11,766 nucleotides of DNA. Source: an uncultured bacterium. GTDB lineage: Bacteria; Bacillota; Clostridia; Christensenellales; Pumilibacteraceae. The notes under the pieces were generated by a model. It searched no databases. It was not told where the DNA came from and was given only the letters and a program-made list of their open reading frames with translations. The translations under genes and the position numbers were made by a program. The stretch is taken from positions 1-11,766 of the forward strand of contig CATKFJ010000214.1 in assembly GCA_949747725.1 (NCBI GenBank), in the 5' to 3' direction. Shown here piece by piece: positions 1-8,454 of the stretch (position 1 is its first letter; each line of letters opens with the position of its first letter).

Positions 1-2
1 CG

Positions 3-71
3 GCGCGTACAACGCCTGCGGCAAAGCCGACGACTACGGCGCGTACAACGCCTGCGGCAAAACCGACGACG
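3..71 (+). repeat. Tandem repeat coding ARTTPAAKPTT(T)
   Basis: Two near-identical units stand head to tail: 36 bases (3-38) and 33 bases (39-71), differing by one third-position change and one missing ACG codon. A third, decayed unit (ARTTTATK) follows at 72-95. It codes for the low-complexity cytoplasmic tail of the M60-like protein and probably continues upstream of the window. Such repeats readily change copy number by slippage. Confidence 0.9.
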
Positions 72-3000
72 GCGCGGACCACTACCGCCACAAAGACCGA
101 GGTCAAGGCGGCGGCAGCGGTAACGCCCAAGACCGACAATAAAAAGGCGTCCGCCGATAAAAAGAAGAAAAGCGGCGGCGGTAATGCGTCTGCGGCGACG
201 GCGACAAAGAAACCGCTTAACAAGAAAATTGTAATTATCGCGGCGGTTGCGGTCGTTGTGGTTTTGGCTATAATTTTGGGCGCGGTATTGGGCGCCAAGT
301 CGTGCAACTCCAAGCCCGTCGGACCTATCGACGTGCTTCCGTATGACGAGATTTCCTACGAAAAACCGGCGTCCGCGGGGTCGGATGTGATCGAAACGGT
401 CGAACCCGACGATCCCGTGCGTCAGGAGGCGTATAAATACGCGTACACAAACACGACTGCCGTCGGATATTACGGCGAAGTTACAAACAACAATTATCCG
501 CGTAAAAAACCCGTTGCGGAAATACAGGACGCGCGCGACGCGTTCCCGTTGCCCGAAGGGTTGCAAGTCGCCGAAAATGCGCGGTATCCTAAATACGGCA
601 GCAGTATGAACAGCGTGTTGGGCAACGATCCCGACGGCAAAAAGGCGCAAGCGCGCACTATACTCATTGCCGAATCGGGATATTTGTGCGCATACGGCAC
701 GAGCAACGCCAATACCGGCGCGGTCACTCCCGATAAATATACGTGGATGGACGAGGACGGTTGGCTTTATCAGGGCACGCGCGCCGAGCCCGTTCATGCG
801 CTCGAAAAATCGGGCGATTCGTACGACGGCAACAGACGGCTTTACAAGCACACCGCCTCCGTCGGACTTTATTTGGGCGACGTAGACGATAACGCGCCCG
901 GGGTAGTTAAAAAGCTTACAATGCGTCCGCGCGGTTACAACAGTTACGGCGTTACGGGCTTGTACGCGCCTGCCGGCGAGGTAATAAAGGTCGAGCTGTC
1001 GGGAAAGGATATGGACGCTACGGGCGGTATTGTTTTACATATCGGTCAGGCGTTATATAACGGTCAAGCCAACAATATTTGGACGGCAAAGGGGCAGATG
1101 CAACGTATTCCGCACTTGCTCAATACCATGTCTATCAACAAAAACACGGCGGTCTATGACGAGAATACCGATACTTGGACGGGATATATAGGTTCGTTTA
1201 TAGGCGGTCCTATCTATATCCGCAACGAGGGCGTCACGTATTCTACGGTCATTTCGGGCGCAGTCGAATATCTGCATTTTATATTGGGTTCTACGTCCAA
1301 GGACGAATTCGAAAGACTTAAAAAGTCTTCTACCGTTCCGTATTTCGATCTCGAAGTATGGCATTACGGCGTGTTGCATACGGGACCTCGGCGCTATGCG
1401 GAAAGTTTTACGTACGACGATCTTTACAAAGCGGCTATACTTTGGGAAAAGGTTTCCTCGGTAACGACTACGGGGTCGAGTCAGGGCGTAGTGTTTCTAT
1501 ACGATCCGTTTGTAGCAGCCGGCGCGGCGGTCGCTTTCCCCGGGCGCAGTTCGGTAAACTGCCCGATGGGCTGGATGAGTTCGTCGCTCAACTATAACTC
1601 GATAGTCACTTCCGGATCGTGGGGAAACTTCCACGAATATCATCATAATTTCCAAGGCTACGGCGTGGGCAACGGCGGCGAAGTAACCAATAACGGTATG
1701 ACGCTTGTTTCGTACGCGCTGTTTACCAAGATATCGGCAAAGAGAGGCATAGGCAGCTTCGGCGCGCAGGGCTTGGGCGGTTGGAACAACTACACGAGCG
1801 CGACGTGGGCGTTGGAAGAAGTGCTTAAGATCGCACGCCCCGACGAAAACCCGAGCAACGGCAATCAGGGACTTTCGCTGTATGCCACGCTGTTGCATAA
1901 CTTCGGCGCGGAAAGCTACATCAGGGCAAAGGTAGCCGGCGGCGGTCAGAGCTATGCCGCATACATGAACGCATGGCAGAAAACCACGCACAACAACATG
2001 TATTACTACTTCAACGACATACTCCGCGGCACGGGAATAGAAAACAATGCCGAAAGCGAGTATCCTATGTTCGTACCCGTTTCCTGCGTTTATCAGACGG
2101 GCAGGAGCTATATGTACGACGGAACAAAGAGATATATAAGCACGATGCGTCCGTATATCATTCCTTACGGATCGGATTTCAAGATCGATCTTTCGCGCTA
2201 TACGGCGGTCGGCGGTCAGTATTCGAGCGGCAGTATAGTTATGCCCGAAGGCTTTTCGTACACCGTCAAGAGCGTTACGGAACCGGCGCGCGGTTCGATC
2301 GAAGTCACTGACGGTTATAACATAGTGTACAAACCCGACAAGTCCTCCGACGAGATGCGTTCGGGCGAGATAATAGTAACGCTTGCGATAACCAAGGACG
2401 ATAAAGCGTTCTCCGTGGACGACGTGGATCTTATTCTCGAGTTCGAGCAGTCGCACGAAACAAACAAATTGACTCTCGAAAGAACTACCTATACTTATAC
2501 TGCGGAAACTATGTATAAGGACGCGGTCACGGCGTTCGACAGCGGTTTTGCCGGCTACGAAACAGTTACCGAGCAGGATCACTTTAACCCCACGCAGAAC
2601 TGCAATACCGATATCTGGTTCCGTCCCGACACCGATAAATACCATCAGGATTATCCGAACGATCCCGATAAGTACTTCATTCACGACAACAATATCGAAG
2701 TGATAGACAGCAAGATGTATTTCGAGGATGACGGCAAGTACAGGGTATATCTGCGCGGCAGGACGAATTGCGCGCTGTATTTCTCGGCGGACGGCATAGA
2801 TTATAATCTCGGCGCAAAGATAGCGGAAGAAACCGCGCCCAAAAACAGTTGGCTGTTCCGCCCGGGCGACGCCAATACTTACTTCGATATAGAATTCGAC
2901 GAGGGGAAAGTTACTGTCACCGTTTACATAGGCGGCGAGAAAAATACCAAGTTCAGTATAGCAAACACCGGCGGATCTATCGAAAATTGGCTGTATATAA

Positions 3001-4247
3001 AAGAGATCCTTATAGTGCAAAAAAGCTCCAACAGCTATATCGGCGTAGGTATGAGCCAATGGACGCATACCATGTTCACAATGTCCGAAGCGCATTACAA
3101 AGCCGACGGCACGGCTGTAGAGGATTCGTCCGATGACGAATACGCGTATTCGGAAACAACTTACCGCGATTATTCGGGCGTTGCGGTCGCTTGCGTCAGA
3201 ACGCATAAAAACGGCACGAACGAGTATTTCAAGATAGTCAACGGCACGCGTACGGCGTCGACGTCCGAAGAGGTTGCCGAACTTACCGCGTCTAAGCTTA
3301 TAGCTCCGTCGGCGACTAAGCAGCCGAGCTATGTAAACACTTACCGCAGCTCATACAAATTCCCCGATAACAGCAGTTACGAGAGCGATTACTTCTATAT
3401 GCGCAACTACAACTATAACTACGTGGGCGACTATGTGGAATATTCCACGTGGGACGCCGACGTAAAGCTTGTGGAATCCAATTTCGTTAAGGAGTCTGCG
3501 CCCTACGGCATAGAGAATTTGTTTGCGGAAGGCACTACTACGTTTATCCATAACGCGCCCAACACAAGCGCCGGAGTGTTCATCACTTTGGATATGGGCA
3601 AAACTATCGACGCGAACAGCATAATATTCCTCGGCAGAACGCCTCAGGCAGCGACTACCGCGCATCAGGGCTTGCCCAATTCGTTTAAACTCGAGATAAG
3701 CACCGACGGAGTGAACTTCGAGGACGCCGGAACGTTTACCAACAAGACGGGCGCGGCGCACAGCGCAACGGTCGCGCTCGGAAAAACGCTCACTTTCCGC
3801 TACGTTAAGATCACGATCGAATCCACGCACAGCAATACGGGGCGGTTGATACTCAGCGGTATTAAATTCGGATATGCGTTTACCCTTAAGGGCAACGGGT
3901 CGAACCATATAATGCCGACAAACGATAACGTCGTGTATTTGGGTAATTGGGAGTATAAGAGCGCGGCGTCGTTCTTCGGTATGCTGTATGTAGGCGAAGC
4001 GAACAGCAGGATCACTTTCGACATTAAAGGTACTCGGCTCGCCGTCATCACGTCCAAGGCGTACAGCGGCGAATACGAAGTTTATATCGACGGCGTTAAA
4101 GTCGATTCGACAGAAGTAGCCAATTCTACCGACGTTTCCGGCATAACGTATCTGTCCGAACGGCTTTCGAGCGGAAGTCATAGTGTGGAGATACGGTGTA
4201 AAGGAAAAGTAGGTATCGATTCGTTCGCCGTTTACGACGAAGGCTGA
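3..4247 (+). CDS. Membrane-anchored M60-like (enhancin-type) zinc metallopeptidase with C-terminal adhesion domains, 5'-partial
   Basis: The reading frame is open from the left edge (codons from base 3) to TGA at 4245-4247, giving 1414 residues; the true start is upstream. Order: a Thr/Ala/Pro/Lys-rich tail (3-227); one hydrophobic anchor after KK (228 to about 296), predicting N-in/C-out topology; then a large extracellular part. The M60-like domain starts near a TGLYAPAGE motif (954) and carries HEYHH at 1632-1646 with GE at 1677-1682, fitting the gluzincin pattern HExxH...E (two His and Glu bind zinc, first Glu is catalytic). Next come Ig/PA14-like beta-sandwich regions (about 2080-3100), a discoidin (F5/8 type C, CBM32-like) domain (about 3470-3880) and a final jelly-roll-like domain ending in GSHSVEIR and IDSFAVYDEG. 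M60 proteins with carbohydrate-binding modules typically cleave O-glycosylated mucins; that role here is inference. Family call is firm; the beta-sandwich assignments are looser. Confidence 0.88.
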   Translation, partial: ARTTPAAKPTTTARTTPAAKPTTARTTTATKTEVKAAAAVTPKTDNKKASADKKKKSGGGNASAATATKKPLNKKIVIIAAVAVVVVLAIILGAVLGAKSCNSKPVGPIDVLPYDEISYEKPASAGSDVIETVEPDDPVRQEAYKYAYTNTTAVGYYGEVTNNNYPRKKPVAEIQDARDAFPLPEGLQVAENARYPKYGSSMNSVLGNDPDGKKAQARTILIAESGYLCAYGTSNANTGAVTPDKYTWMDEDGWLYQGTRAEPVHALEKSGDSYDGNRRLYKHTASVGLYLGDVDDNAPGVVKKLTMRPRGYNSYGVTGLYAPAGEVIKVELSGKDMDATGGIVLHIGQALYNGQANNIWTAKGQMQRIPHLLNTMSINKNTAVYDENTDTWTGYIGSFIGGPIYIRNEGVTYSTVISGAVEYLHFILGSTSKDEFERLKKSSTVPYFDLEVWHYGVLHTGPRRYAESFTYDDLYKAAILWEKVSSVTTTGSSQGVVFLYDPFVAAGAAVAFPGRSSVNCPMGWMSSSLNYNSIVTSGSWGNFHEYHHNFQGYGVGNGGEVTNNGMTLVSYALFTKISAKRGIGSFGAQGLGGWNNYTSATWALEEVLKIARPDENPSNGNQGLSLYATLLHNFGAESYIRAKVAGGGQSYAAYMNAWQKTTHNNMYYYFNDILRGTGIENNAESEYPMFVPVSCVYQTGRSYMYDGTKRYISTMRPYIIPYGSDFKIDLSRYTAVGGQYSSGSIVMPEGFSYTVKSVTEPARGSIEVTDGYNIVYKPDKSSDEMRSGEIIVTLAITKDDKAFSVDDVDLILEFEQSHETNKLTLERTTYTYTAETMYKDAVTAFDSGFAGYETVTEQDHFNPTQNCNTDIWFRPDTDKYHQDYPNDPDKYFIHDNNIEVIDSKMYFEDDGKYRVYLRGRTNCALYFSADGIDYNLGAKIAEETAPKNSWLFRPGDANTYFDIEFDEGKVTVTVYIGGEKNTKFSIANTGGSIENWLYIKEILIVQKSSNSYIGVGMSQWTHTMFTMSEAHYKADGTAVEDSSDDEYAYSETTYRDYSGVAVACVRTHKNGTNEYFKIVNGTRTASTSEEVAELTASKLIAPSATKQPSYVNTYRSSYKFPDNSSYESDYFYMRNYNYNYVGDYVEYSTWDADVKLVESNFVKESAPYGIENLFAEGTTTFIHNAPNTSAGVFITLDMGKTIDANSIIFLGRTPQAATTAHQGLPNSFKLEISTDGVNFEDAGTFTNKTGAAHSATVALGKTLTFRYVKITIESTHSNTGRLILSGIKFGYAFTLKGNGSNHIMPTNDNVVYLGNWEYKSAASFFGMLYVGEANSRITFDIKGTRLAVITSKAYSGEYEVYIDGVKVDSTEVANSTDVSGITYLSERLSSGSHSVEIRCKGKVGIDSFAVYDEG

Positions 4248-4280
4248 TCGTGACCGCTTACGGTATTCAAATCGCAATAA

Positions 4281-4310
4281 CGCACTCTTCTCACGGGGAG
4301 TGCGTTTTTT
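4281..4310 (+). terminator. Intrinsic terminator of the M60-like peptidase gene
   Basis: CGCACTC (4281-4287) pairs with GAGTGCG (4298-4304), followed directly by six T (4305-4310). It lies 33 bases after the TGA stop and separates the M60-like gene from the lipoprotein gene downstream, which has its own promoter. Confidence 0.9.
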
Positions 4311-4347
4311 ATGCCGTGCTTGCGATATCGATAGTATTTCGTTTCGA

Positions 4348-4376
4348 TTGACTTTTTCGAAGAGATGATTTAATAT
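4348..4376 (+). promoter_or_regulatory. Candidate sigma-A promoter of the DUF885 lipoprotein gene
   Basis: TTGACT (4348-4353) and TAATAT (4371-4376) are 17 bases apart. The -35 is one mismatch from consensus and the -10 is weaker (4 of 6). The predicted start near 4383 gives a leader of about 28 bases containing the GGAG ribosome site at 4399-4402. Confidence 0.6.
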
Positions 4377-4410
4377 ATAGACAGTTTACTTGACTGACGG
4401 AGAAATTCTC

Positions 4411-6285
4411 ATGAAAAATGTAAAACAACGTATAACTGCCGCCGCGTGCTGTTTGGCGATCGTTGCCGCGCCCGCGTGCGGACTTGTTGCTTGCAGCGGT
4501 ATTTTGGATATCCCCACAAACTCCGAGCGGCTTAAAGAACTCGAAGACCTGCTTGTGTATTCGTCGTTTGCGAACGACGTTTTCGGGCGTAACGAGTTTA
4601 TGGCGCATCCCGAACAGTCGTTCGGTTTTTCCGAAATACAAGATCCGTCGTGGTACGGTTATTCGGCGCTAACGACGAACGATATAAAAGAGATCAACAG
4701 CGTTTACGATCAGCTTTACCGCGAACTGAAGAGCATTTCTTTTTCCGATCTGAGCGTTGCGGAACAGCGCGTTTACCGCACCATTGACGATTTGTTGAGC
4801 GACAATATGTCATATTACAGTTCCGATTACGCGCTCGATTTTCAATTGTTCGGCGGTTCTTATATAAGTTCGGACGGCGGAATGGTGTCCGATTTCGCGC
4901 TGTCGTTCGAAAACTATACGTTCCGCAACGAGGACGATATCAAATATCTTATAACGGTCACACAATCCACAAAGGAGGCGTTCGGCACGTATATCGATTT
5001 CGCGAGCGATCGCGCGGCGGCGGGATATCCGCTTTACGACTATTCGGTATCGGGTATGATCTCTTACCTCGACGACGTGGTGGAGCAGGGCGATAACTAT
5101 TATCTGTACGAATTGTCGCATCACATGGTGGACGGCGCGGAGTTCTTGTCGGCGGCGCAAAAAACGTCGTACAAAGCTAAGTTCGACGACGCGCTTACCG
5201 ACGGGTTTATGGCAGGCGCAAGGCAGCTCATGACGGGGCTCGATCTGTACAAAGGCAAGACGCAGACTGTTGAAAAAAGCTATCTCGGCGAGTACGGCGC
5301 AAAAGGCAGAGCGTATTATAAATGGTTGTTCGAAGGGCGCACGGGATTCGACGATGTTAATATATTGGAAGAATTCGACGCGCTTGCGGATTTCTATCTC
5401 GAATGTTACGACGTCAAGAGCGGAGTGCTTGCCGAGGTCGATCGATACGAGGATACGAATACCGAGCTTTACGACGAGTTTTACGAATATTTCCATAAGG
5501 AAAGAGTTTATCTCGATCTCGAAGATCCGCACGATATAATGAGTTATTTGCAAGAGGCGGCGAGAACGATAGTTCCCGACTTAACCACAGTGCCAGAAAT
5601 AGATTTCAAATATATGGACGAAACGGTGGGCAAGCGTACGAATACCGTGGCGTACTATTATTTCTCGCCGATCGACGAGCAGGGATCTAAAGAGTATATC
5701 ACGCTCAACGGGACGATCGTAGATAACGAAGGCTCGGGATTGCTTACGCTCCTTGCGCACGAGGGATACCCCGGGCATTTGTATTCGTACCTGAACGCCA
5801 AACAGAACGGATTGGATCTGCTTTCCGTTGCAACGGGGCATATTGCTTTTTCCGAGGGCTGGGCGCAGTATGTGGAAGGCGCGGTACTCGATTACATCGC
5901 GGCAACGACCGATTCCGAAGCGGCTAAGCTGTATAGCAAGTACGATAAATATAATACCGCAGCCGACTATGTGTCCATGCTGTTATATGATTTGGAGATA
6001 AATTATTTGGGATACTCGGTAGACGATCTTGTAGAGGACGGGCTTAGTCCCGAATTCGCTCGGGAAATGGTACAACTTATGTCCGAATATCCGGCTGTTT
6101 ATGTTTCGTACGGTTACGGCACTTACTATATGGAGTATTTGCACGACCTCGCCAAGACCGAGCTCGGCGATAAGTACGACGAGGTGAAATTTAACGGCGC
6201 GTTGCTCGCGGATGGCGATAAGCGTTCGTTAGACCGCGCAAAAGAATTGACGCTCGAATATATTTCGAGCGCCAAGAAAAATTAA
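4411..6285 (+). CDS. DUF885 family lipoprotein, putative surface zinc metallopeptidase
   Basis: This 624-residue protein begins at ATG 4411, chosen because GGAG (4399-4402) sits eight bases upstream and a textbook lipoprotein signal follows: basic N-terminus (MKNVKQR), Ala-rich core, and lipobox LVAC with Cys28 as the predicted lipidated residue after signal peptidase II cleavage. It should therefore be anchored outside the membrane. HEGYPGH at residues 450-456 and SEGWAQY at 481-487 are the hallmark motifs of DUF885 (PF05960), a family regarded as metallopeptidase-like; His450, His456 and Glu482 are the likely zinc ligands and Glu451 the likely catalytic base. Length is about normal for the family plus a leader. 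It lies just after another surface zinc peptidase but is transcribed separately. No substrate can be read from the sequence; peptide scavenging is a guess. Confidence 0.87.
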   Translation: MKNVKQRITAAACCLAIVAAPACGLVACSGILDIPTNSERLKELEDLLVYSSFANDVFGRNEFMAHPEQSFGFSEIQDPSWYGYSALTTNDIKEINSVYDQLYRELKSISFSDLSVAEQRVYRTIDDLLSDNMSYYSSDYALDFQLFGGSYISSDGGMVSDFALSFENYTFRNEDDIKYLITVTQSTKEAFGTYIDFASDRAAAGYPLYDYSVSGMISYLDDVVEQGDNYYLYELSHHMVDGAEFLSAAQKTSYKAKFDDALTDGFMAGARQLMTGLDLYKGKTQTVEKSYLGEYGAKGRAYYKWLFEGRTGFDDVNILEEFDALADFYLECYDVKSGVLAEVDRYEDTNTELYDEFYEYFHKERVYLDLEDPHDIMSYLQEAARTIVPDLTTVPEIDFKYMDETVGKRTNTVAYYYFSPIDEQGSKEYITLNGTIVDNEGSGLLTLLAHEGYPGHLYSYLNAKQNGLDLLSVATGHIAFSEGWAQYVEGAVLDYIAATTDSEAAKLYSKYDKYNTAADYVSMLLYDLEINYLGYSVDDLVEDGLSPEFAREMVQLMSEYPAVYVSYGYGTYYMEYLHDLAKTELGDKYDEVKFNGALLADGDKRSLDRAKELTLEYISSAKKN

Positions 6286-6316
6286 GATTTTTTATGATCG
6301 GAAAAGCCGAATACGA

Positions 6317-7366
6317 TCAGAACATAAGCGTATTGCGCAGATCGCCTAAGTACCAGCTCGGACCGTCGAGTGTAATGCGGTCGAACACCGCCATCAATTT
6401 GTCTGTTATTTTAAGCACATAGCAGTAGGGCAGGATGTCGTAATAATAATCGGGATTGTCTTCGATCAGGGTTTCCACTCTGTCGCGTTCGGCATGCAGC
6501 AAAAAGGTTTTAAACGCGCAGATCTTGCCGTAAACTTCTATATCCGCTTGACTGCGAATATCTATACGCTCTGCAAGGAAGTCTATAACAAATGCGCTTG
6601 TCGCCATCGAAACGCCGAGCACCGCCGCCGCGCTACCGCCGATCATTGTCAATAACACCACAAGCGGTACGCCGCCCCATATTATAAAAAACGGGTATTT
6701 TATAATAGCGGCTATATCGTCGTCGAAGTTGCCGATTGCGCGGAACGCTATCATGCCTACGAGCGGAAATATCGACATCAACATCAGCGGACCGCTGCCC
6801 GTCGACAGCCCGACCGTAAGCGTGTTTATTGCCGCAACTATAAATGCGCTTATCATAGATAGGTACGACAGTCCGGTCGTAAGCTTAGTGCGCGCGCCGC
6901 GTGCCGACGTGCCGCAGTCTTTTATAAAGGCGTTATTTGTTTTATTGTAACTGCTGTCTGCCGTAAGCGTATAAAAAACGTCGCCGGAGCCGAACAGTAA
7001 GTTGAAATATTTCAGCTCGATCTCGTAATTTTCCTGCGCGGTAATGTCCGCGTCGATTATATGTTTGGGCGGTTTAAGGTCTTTCAGCTTTGTGAGTTTT
7101 AAACCGCGTTTGCAGTCTTCTTCTATCGTAATAAAACCGCGTGACGCCCAATACAGCATAATGGGGTTTATAAGCCCGTGCGCTTTGGCGTGCGATCCGT
7201 AATACTTGATCATTACGTCTATAGGCGAGTAACCGCGCGGCGGATAATAGTCGATCGGTTTAAGCGCGCGCTTTAGCCGAACCTTGCCGATTATTATAGA
7301 CGCGACGGGGAGGATAAGAACAAAAAAAGACAGTATGCAACAAAATACTTGAAGTCCGACGTTCAT
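6317..7366 (-). CDS. DUF2207 C-terminal-domain-like membrane protein (second gene of coupled pair)
   Basis: This 349-residue protein has an N-terminal membrane segment (about residues 4-26), a cytoplasmic region, then several membrane helices (about 165-262) and a soluble C-terminus. YYPPRGYSPIDV (40-51), LYWASRGFITI (71-81), FLLHAERD (288-295) and LPYCYVLKI (312-320) match the recurrent pattern of the C-terminal half of DUF2207 proteins, including the winged-helix-like stretch after the first membrane segment. The extracellular beta-sandwich that usually precedes it is absent. ATG 7366 overlaps the TAA stop of the upstream gene by one base (TAATG), with AAGGGGG ten bases upstream, so translation is probably coupled. 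It is a paralogue of the upstream gene: both share the SPxD, WAxxG and FLLHA motifs and a WYxGD ending. Function is unknown. Confidence 0.72.
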   Translation of the reverse strand: MNVGLQVFCCILSFFVLILPVASIIIGKVRLKRALKPIDYYPPRGYSPIDVMIKYYGSHAKAHGLINPIMLYWASRGFITIEEDCKRGLKLTKLKDLKPPKHIIDADITAQENYEIELKYFNLLFGSGDVFYTLTADSSYNKTNNAFIKDCGTSARGARTKLTTGLSYLSMISAFIVAAINTLTVGLSTGSGPLMLMSIFPLVGMIAFRAIGNFDDDIAAIIKYPFFIIWGGVPLVVLLTMIGGSAAAVLGVSMATSAFVIDFLAERIDIRSQADIEVYGKICAFKTFLLHAERDRVETLIEDNPDYYYDILPYCYVLKITDKLMAVFDRITLDGPSWYLGDLRNTLMF

Positions 7367-8418
7367 TACAGCAGCGCCCCCTTAAGTTCTTTGTCGCCCG
7401 AATACCAATCGGGACATATGCGGTTAGTGAACCGTCGCTTAACAAACGGTTTTATGCCGAATGCGTAAATAAACGGCAACGCTTTTATATAATCTGCGGT
7501 ATTCAGTTCGTCGGTCGGCGCGTGCAATAAGAATTTGCGGTAGTTTATCAGATCGGAGTAATCGTCGAGATTGTTTTTTTCGCGATAGTCTATAAACCTG
7601 ATTATAAACAGCGGACCCAATAAAAGCAGGATCGCCGAAACGTACGCCGCTCCGAACGGGTCGTAGCTCGCGCTTGCGTACGCGATCGTTGCGCCTATCG
7701 AAATGCCCAACCACATGCCGCACCATATCAGTTTGAACAGTATGGGCATTTCGTTGACGAACATCAAAACCATAAGCCCTATAATTGCGGTGAAAATAAA
7801 TATTATCCCCATATATACGCCCGTATCCGTGCCGATCCATATCTCAGTCAGCGCGAAGGGGATTATGGAGATTATTATGGAAAATATCTTTAGCGAGTAG
7901 TGCTTTGCGGAGTACACGCCTTCGTCCTCGCGTACGGCAAACGACATGTTTACCGATTTGACGTCCGCTTTGGTGAATAGCGGATGACGCAGGTCTACTT
8001 CGGCTTTATGCCTGATCTTCCGTGCGAAAAGTTTAAAGTATTCGCATTCGCGTGCATACACGCCGCGGTCGAAAAACAAAGCGTCCTCGCTGTCGTGGCG
8101 CGGCATGTCCGCGATTTTCGTAACGCGCACTCTATGCTTATTTACGTACTTTACTTTTATGTAACCGCAGTTCGCCCAATGCACTATAAGCGCGCGAGTG
8201 AGTTTGCGAGGATATGTTTTGCCTATGAATATGCGCTTGATGTCGAGCGGCGAAAATCCGTCGGCAAGGCTTGTGATCTTTTCGTCGCGAACGTTGCGTC
8301 GCGCGCGCCTGCCGAATATTATTACGAATACCGCAAGCGTAGCTATGCACAGCAATACAAGCGAACAGTATATAATACAGAACGAAGTCAATGTTTTTAA
8401 ACTCAAAAACAATCCCAT
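7366..8418 (-). CDS. DUF2207 C-terminal-domain-like membrane protein (first gene of coupled pair)
   Basis: From ATG 8418 the protein has 350 residues. A membrane segment spans about residues 10-35, followed by a basic stretch (GRRARRN). FSPLDI (55-60), LIVHWANCGYIKV (77-89), FLLHAPTDEL (296-305) and LPFIYAFGI (314-322) follow the DUF2207 C-terminal pattern. Hydrophobic helices lie at about 174-275. The N-terminal DUF2207 ectodomain is missing. The frame is open up to a TTG at 8454, but that TTG is part of the -35 box of a strong promoter, so the gene must start downstream; 8418 is the first ATG and has no Shine-Dalgarno site, which suggests leaderless translation. It heads a two-gene operon with a close paralogue. 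The pair may form a hetero-oligomeric membrane complex, which is inference. No enzymatic motif was seen. Confidence 0.72.
   Translation of the reverse strand: MGLFLSLKTLTSFCIIYCSLVLLCIATLAVFVIIFGRRARRNVRDEKITSLADGFSPLDIKRIFIGKTYPRKLTRALIVHWANCGYIKVKYVNKHRVRVTKIADMPRHDSEDALFFDRGVYARECEYFKLFARKIRHKAEVDLRHPLFTKADVKSVNMSFAVREDEGVYSAKHYSLKIFSIIISIIPFALTEIWIGTDTGVYMGIIFIFTAIIGLMVLMFVNEMPILFKLIWCGMWLGISIGATIAYASASYDPFGAAYVSAILLLLGPLFIIRFIDYREKNNLDDYSDLINYRKFLLHAPTDELNTADYIKALPFIYAFGIKPFVKRRFTNRICPDWYSGDKELKGALL
7377..7383 (-). promoter_or_regulatory. G-rich ribosome binding site of the second DUF2207-like gene
   Basis: AAGGGGG on the minus strand ends ten bases before ATG 7366, inside the last codons of the upstream gene. 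It is unusually G-rich for this window and is complementary to the CCCCCTT part of the hairpin loop at 10432-10441. Confidence 0.6.
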
Positions 8419-8424
8419 ATGCAA

Positions 8425-8430
8425 TATAAT
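8425..8430 (+). promoter_or_regulatory. Possible -10 box for the DegT-like gene, overlapping the opposite promoter
   Basis: TATAAT reads on the plus strand over the same bases that form the minus-strand -10. A good -35 is not visible at 16-18 bases upstream, so this is tentative. If used, it would start a leader of about 47 bases before ATG 8484. Confidence 0.3.
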
Positions 8431-8454
8431 ATCACGTACCGTTAAATTTGTCAA
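8426..8454 (-). promoter_or_regulatory. Strong sigma-A promoter of the DUF2207-like pair, predicted leaderless
   Basis: On the minus strand TTGACA (8454-8449) and TATTAT (8431-8426) are separated by exactly 17 bases. The ATG at 8418 begins after seven further bases, which is where transcription itself would start. The mRNA would therefore begin at or within a base or two of the start codon. Confidence 0.8.

Noticed and set aside
258..260. GTG as the start of the M60-like peptidase gene
   Set aside because: It lies inside the membrane anchor, and the same frame is open back to base 3 with coherent low-complexity coding sequence.
1497..3206. Long antisense open frame (569 codons) opposite the M60-like gene
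   Set aside because: Its product looks like an Arg/Val/Ile-rich shadow of the opposite coding strand with no recognisable domain, no ribosome site was seen, and the sense frame has clear domains throughout.
3351..4277. Second long antisense frame opposite the discoidin region
   Set aside because: Same shadow composition; it would run across the sense-strand stop with no start signal or domain to support it.
4390..4392. TTG start for the DUF885 lipoprotein
   Set aside because: ATG 4411 has GGAG at the right distance and gives a standard lipoprotein signal; the TTG would precede the ribosome site.
6295..6319. Hairpin TGATCG/CGATCA between the convergent genes as a terminator
   Set aside because: Only six base pairs, an alternative inner pairing competes, and no T run follows it on either strand.
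8452..8454. TTG start for the first DUF2207-like gene
   Set aside because: The bases are the first half of a perfect TTGACA -35 box with a good -10 seventeen bases later, so they are most likely not transcribed.
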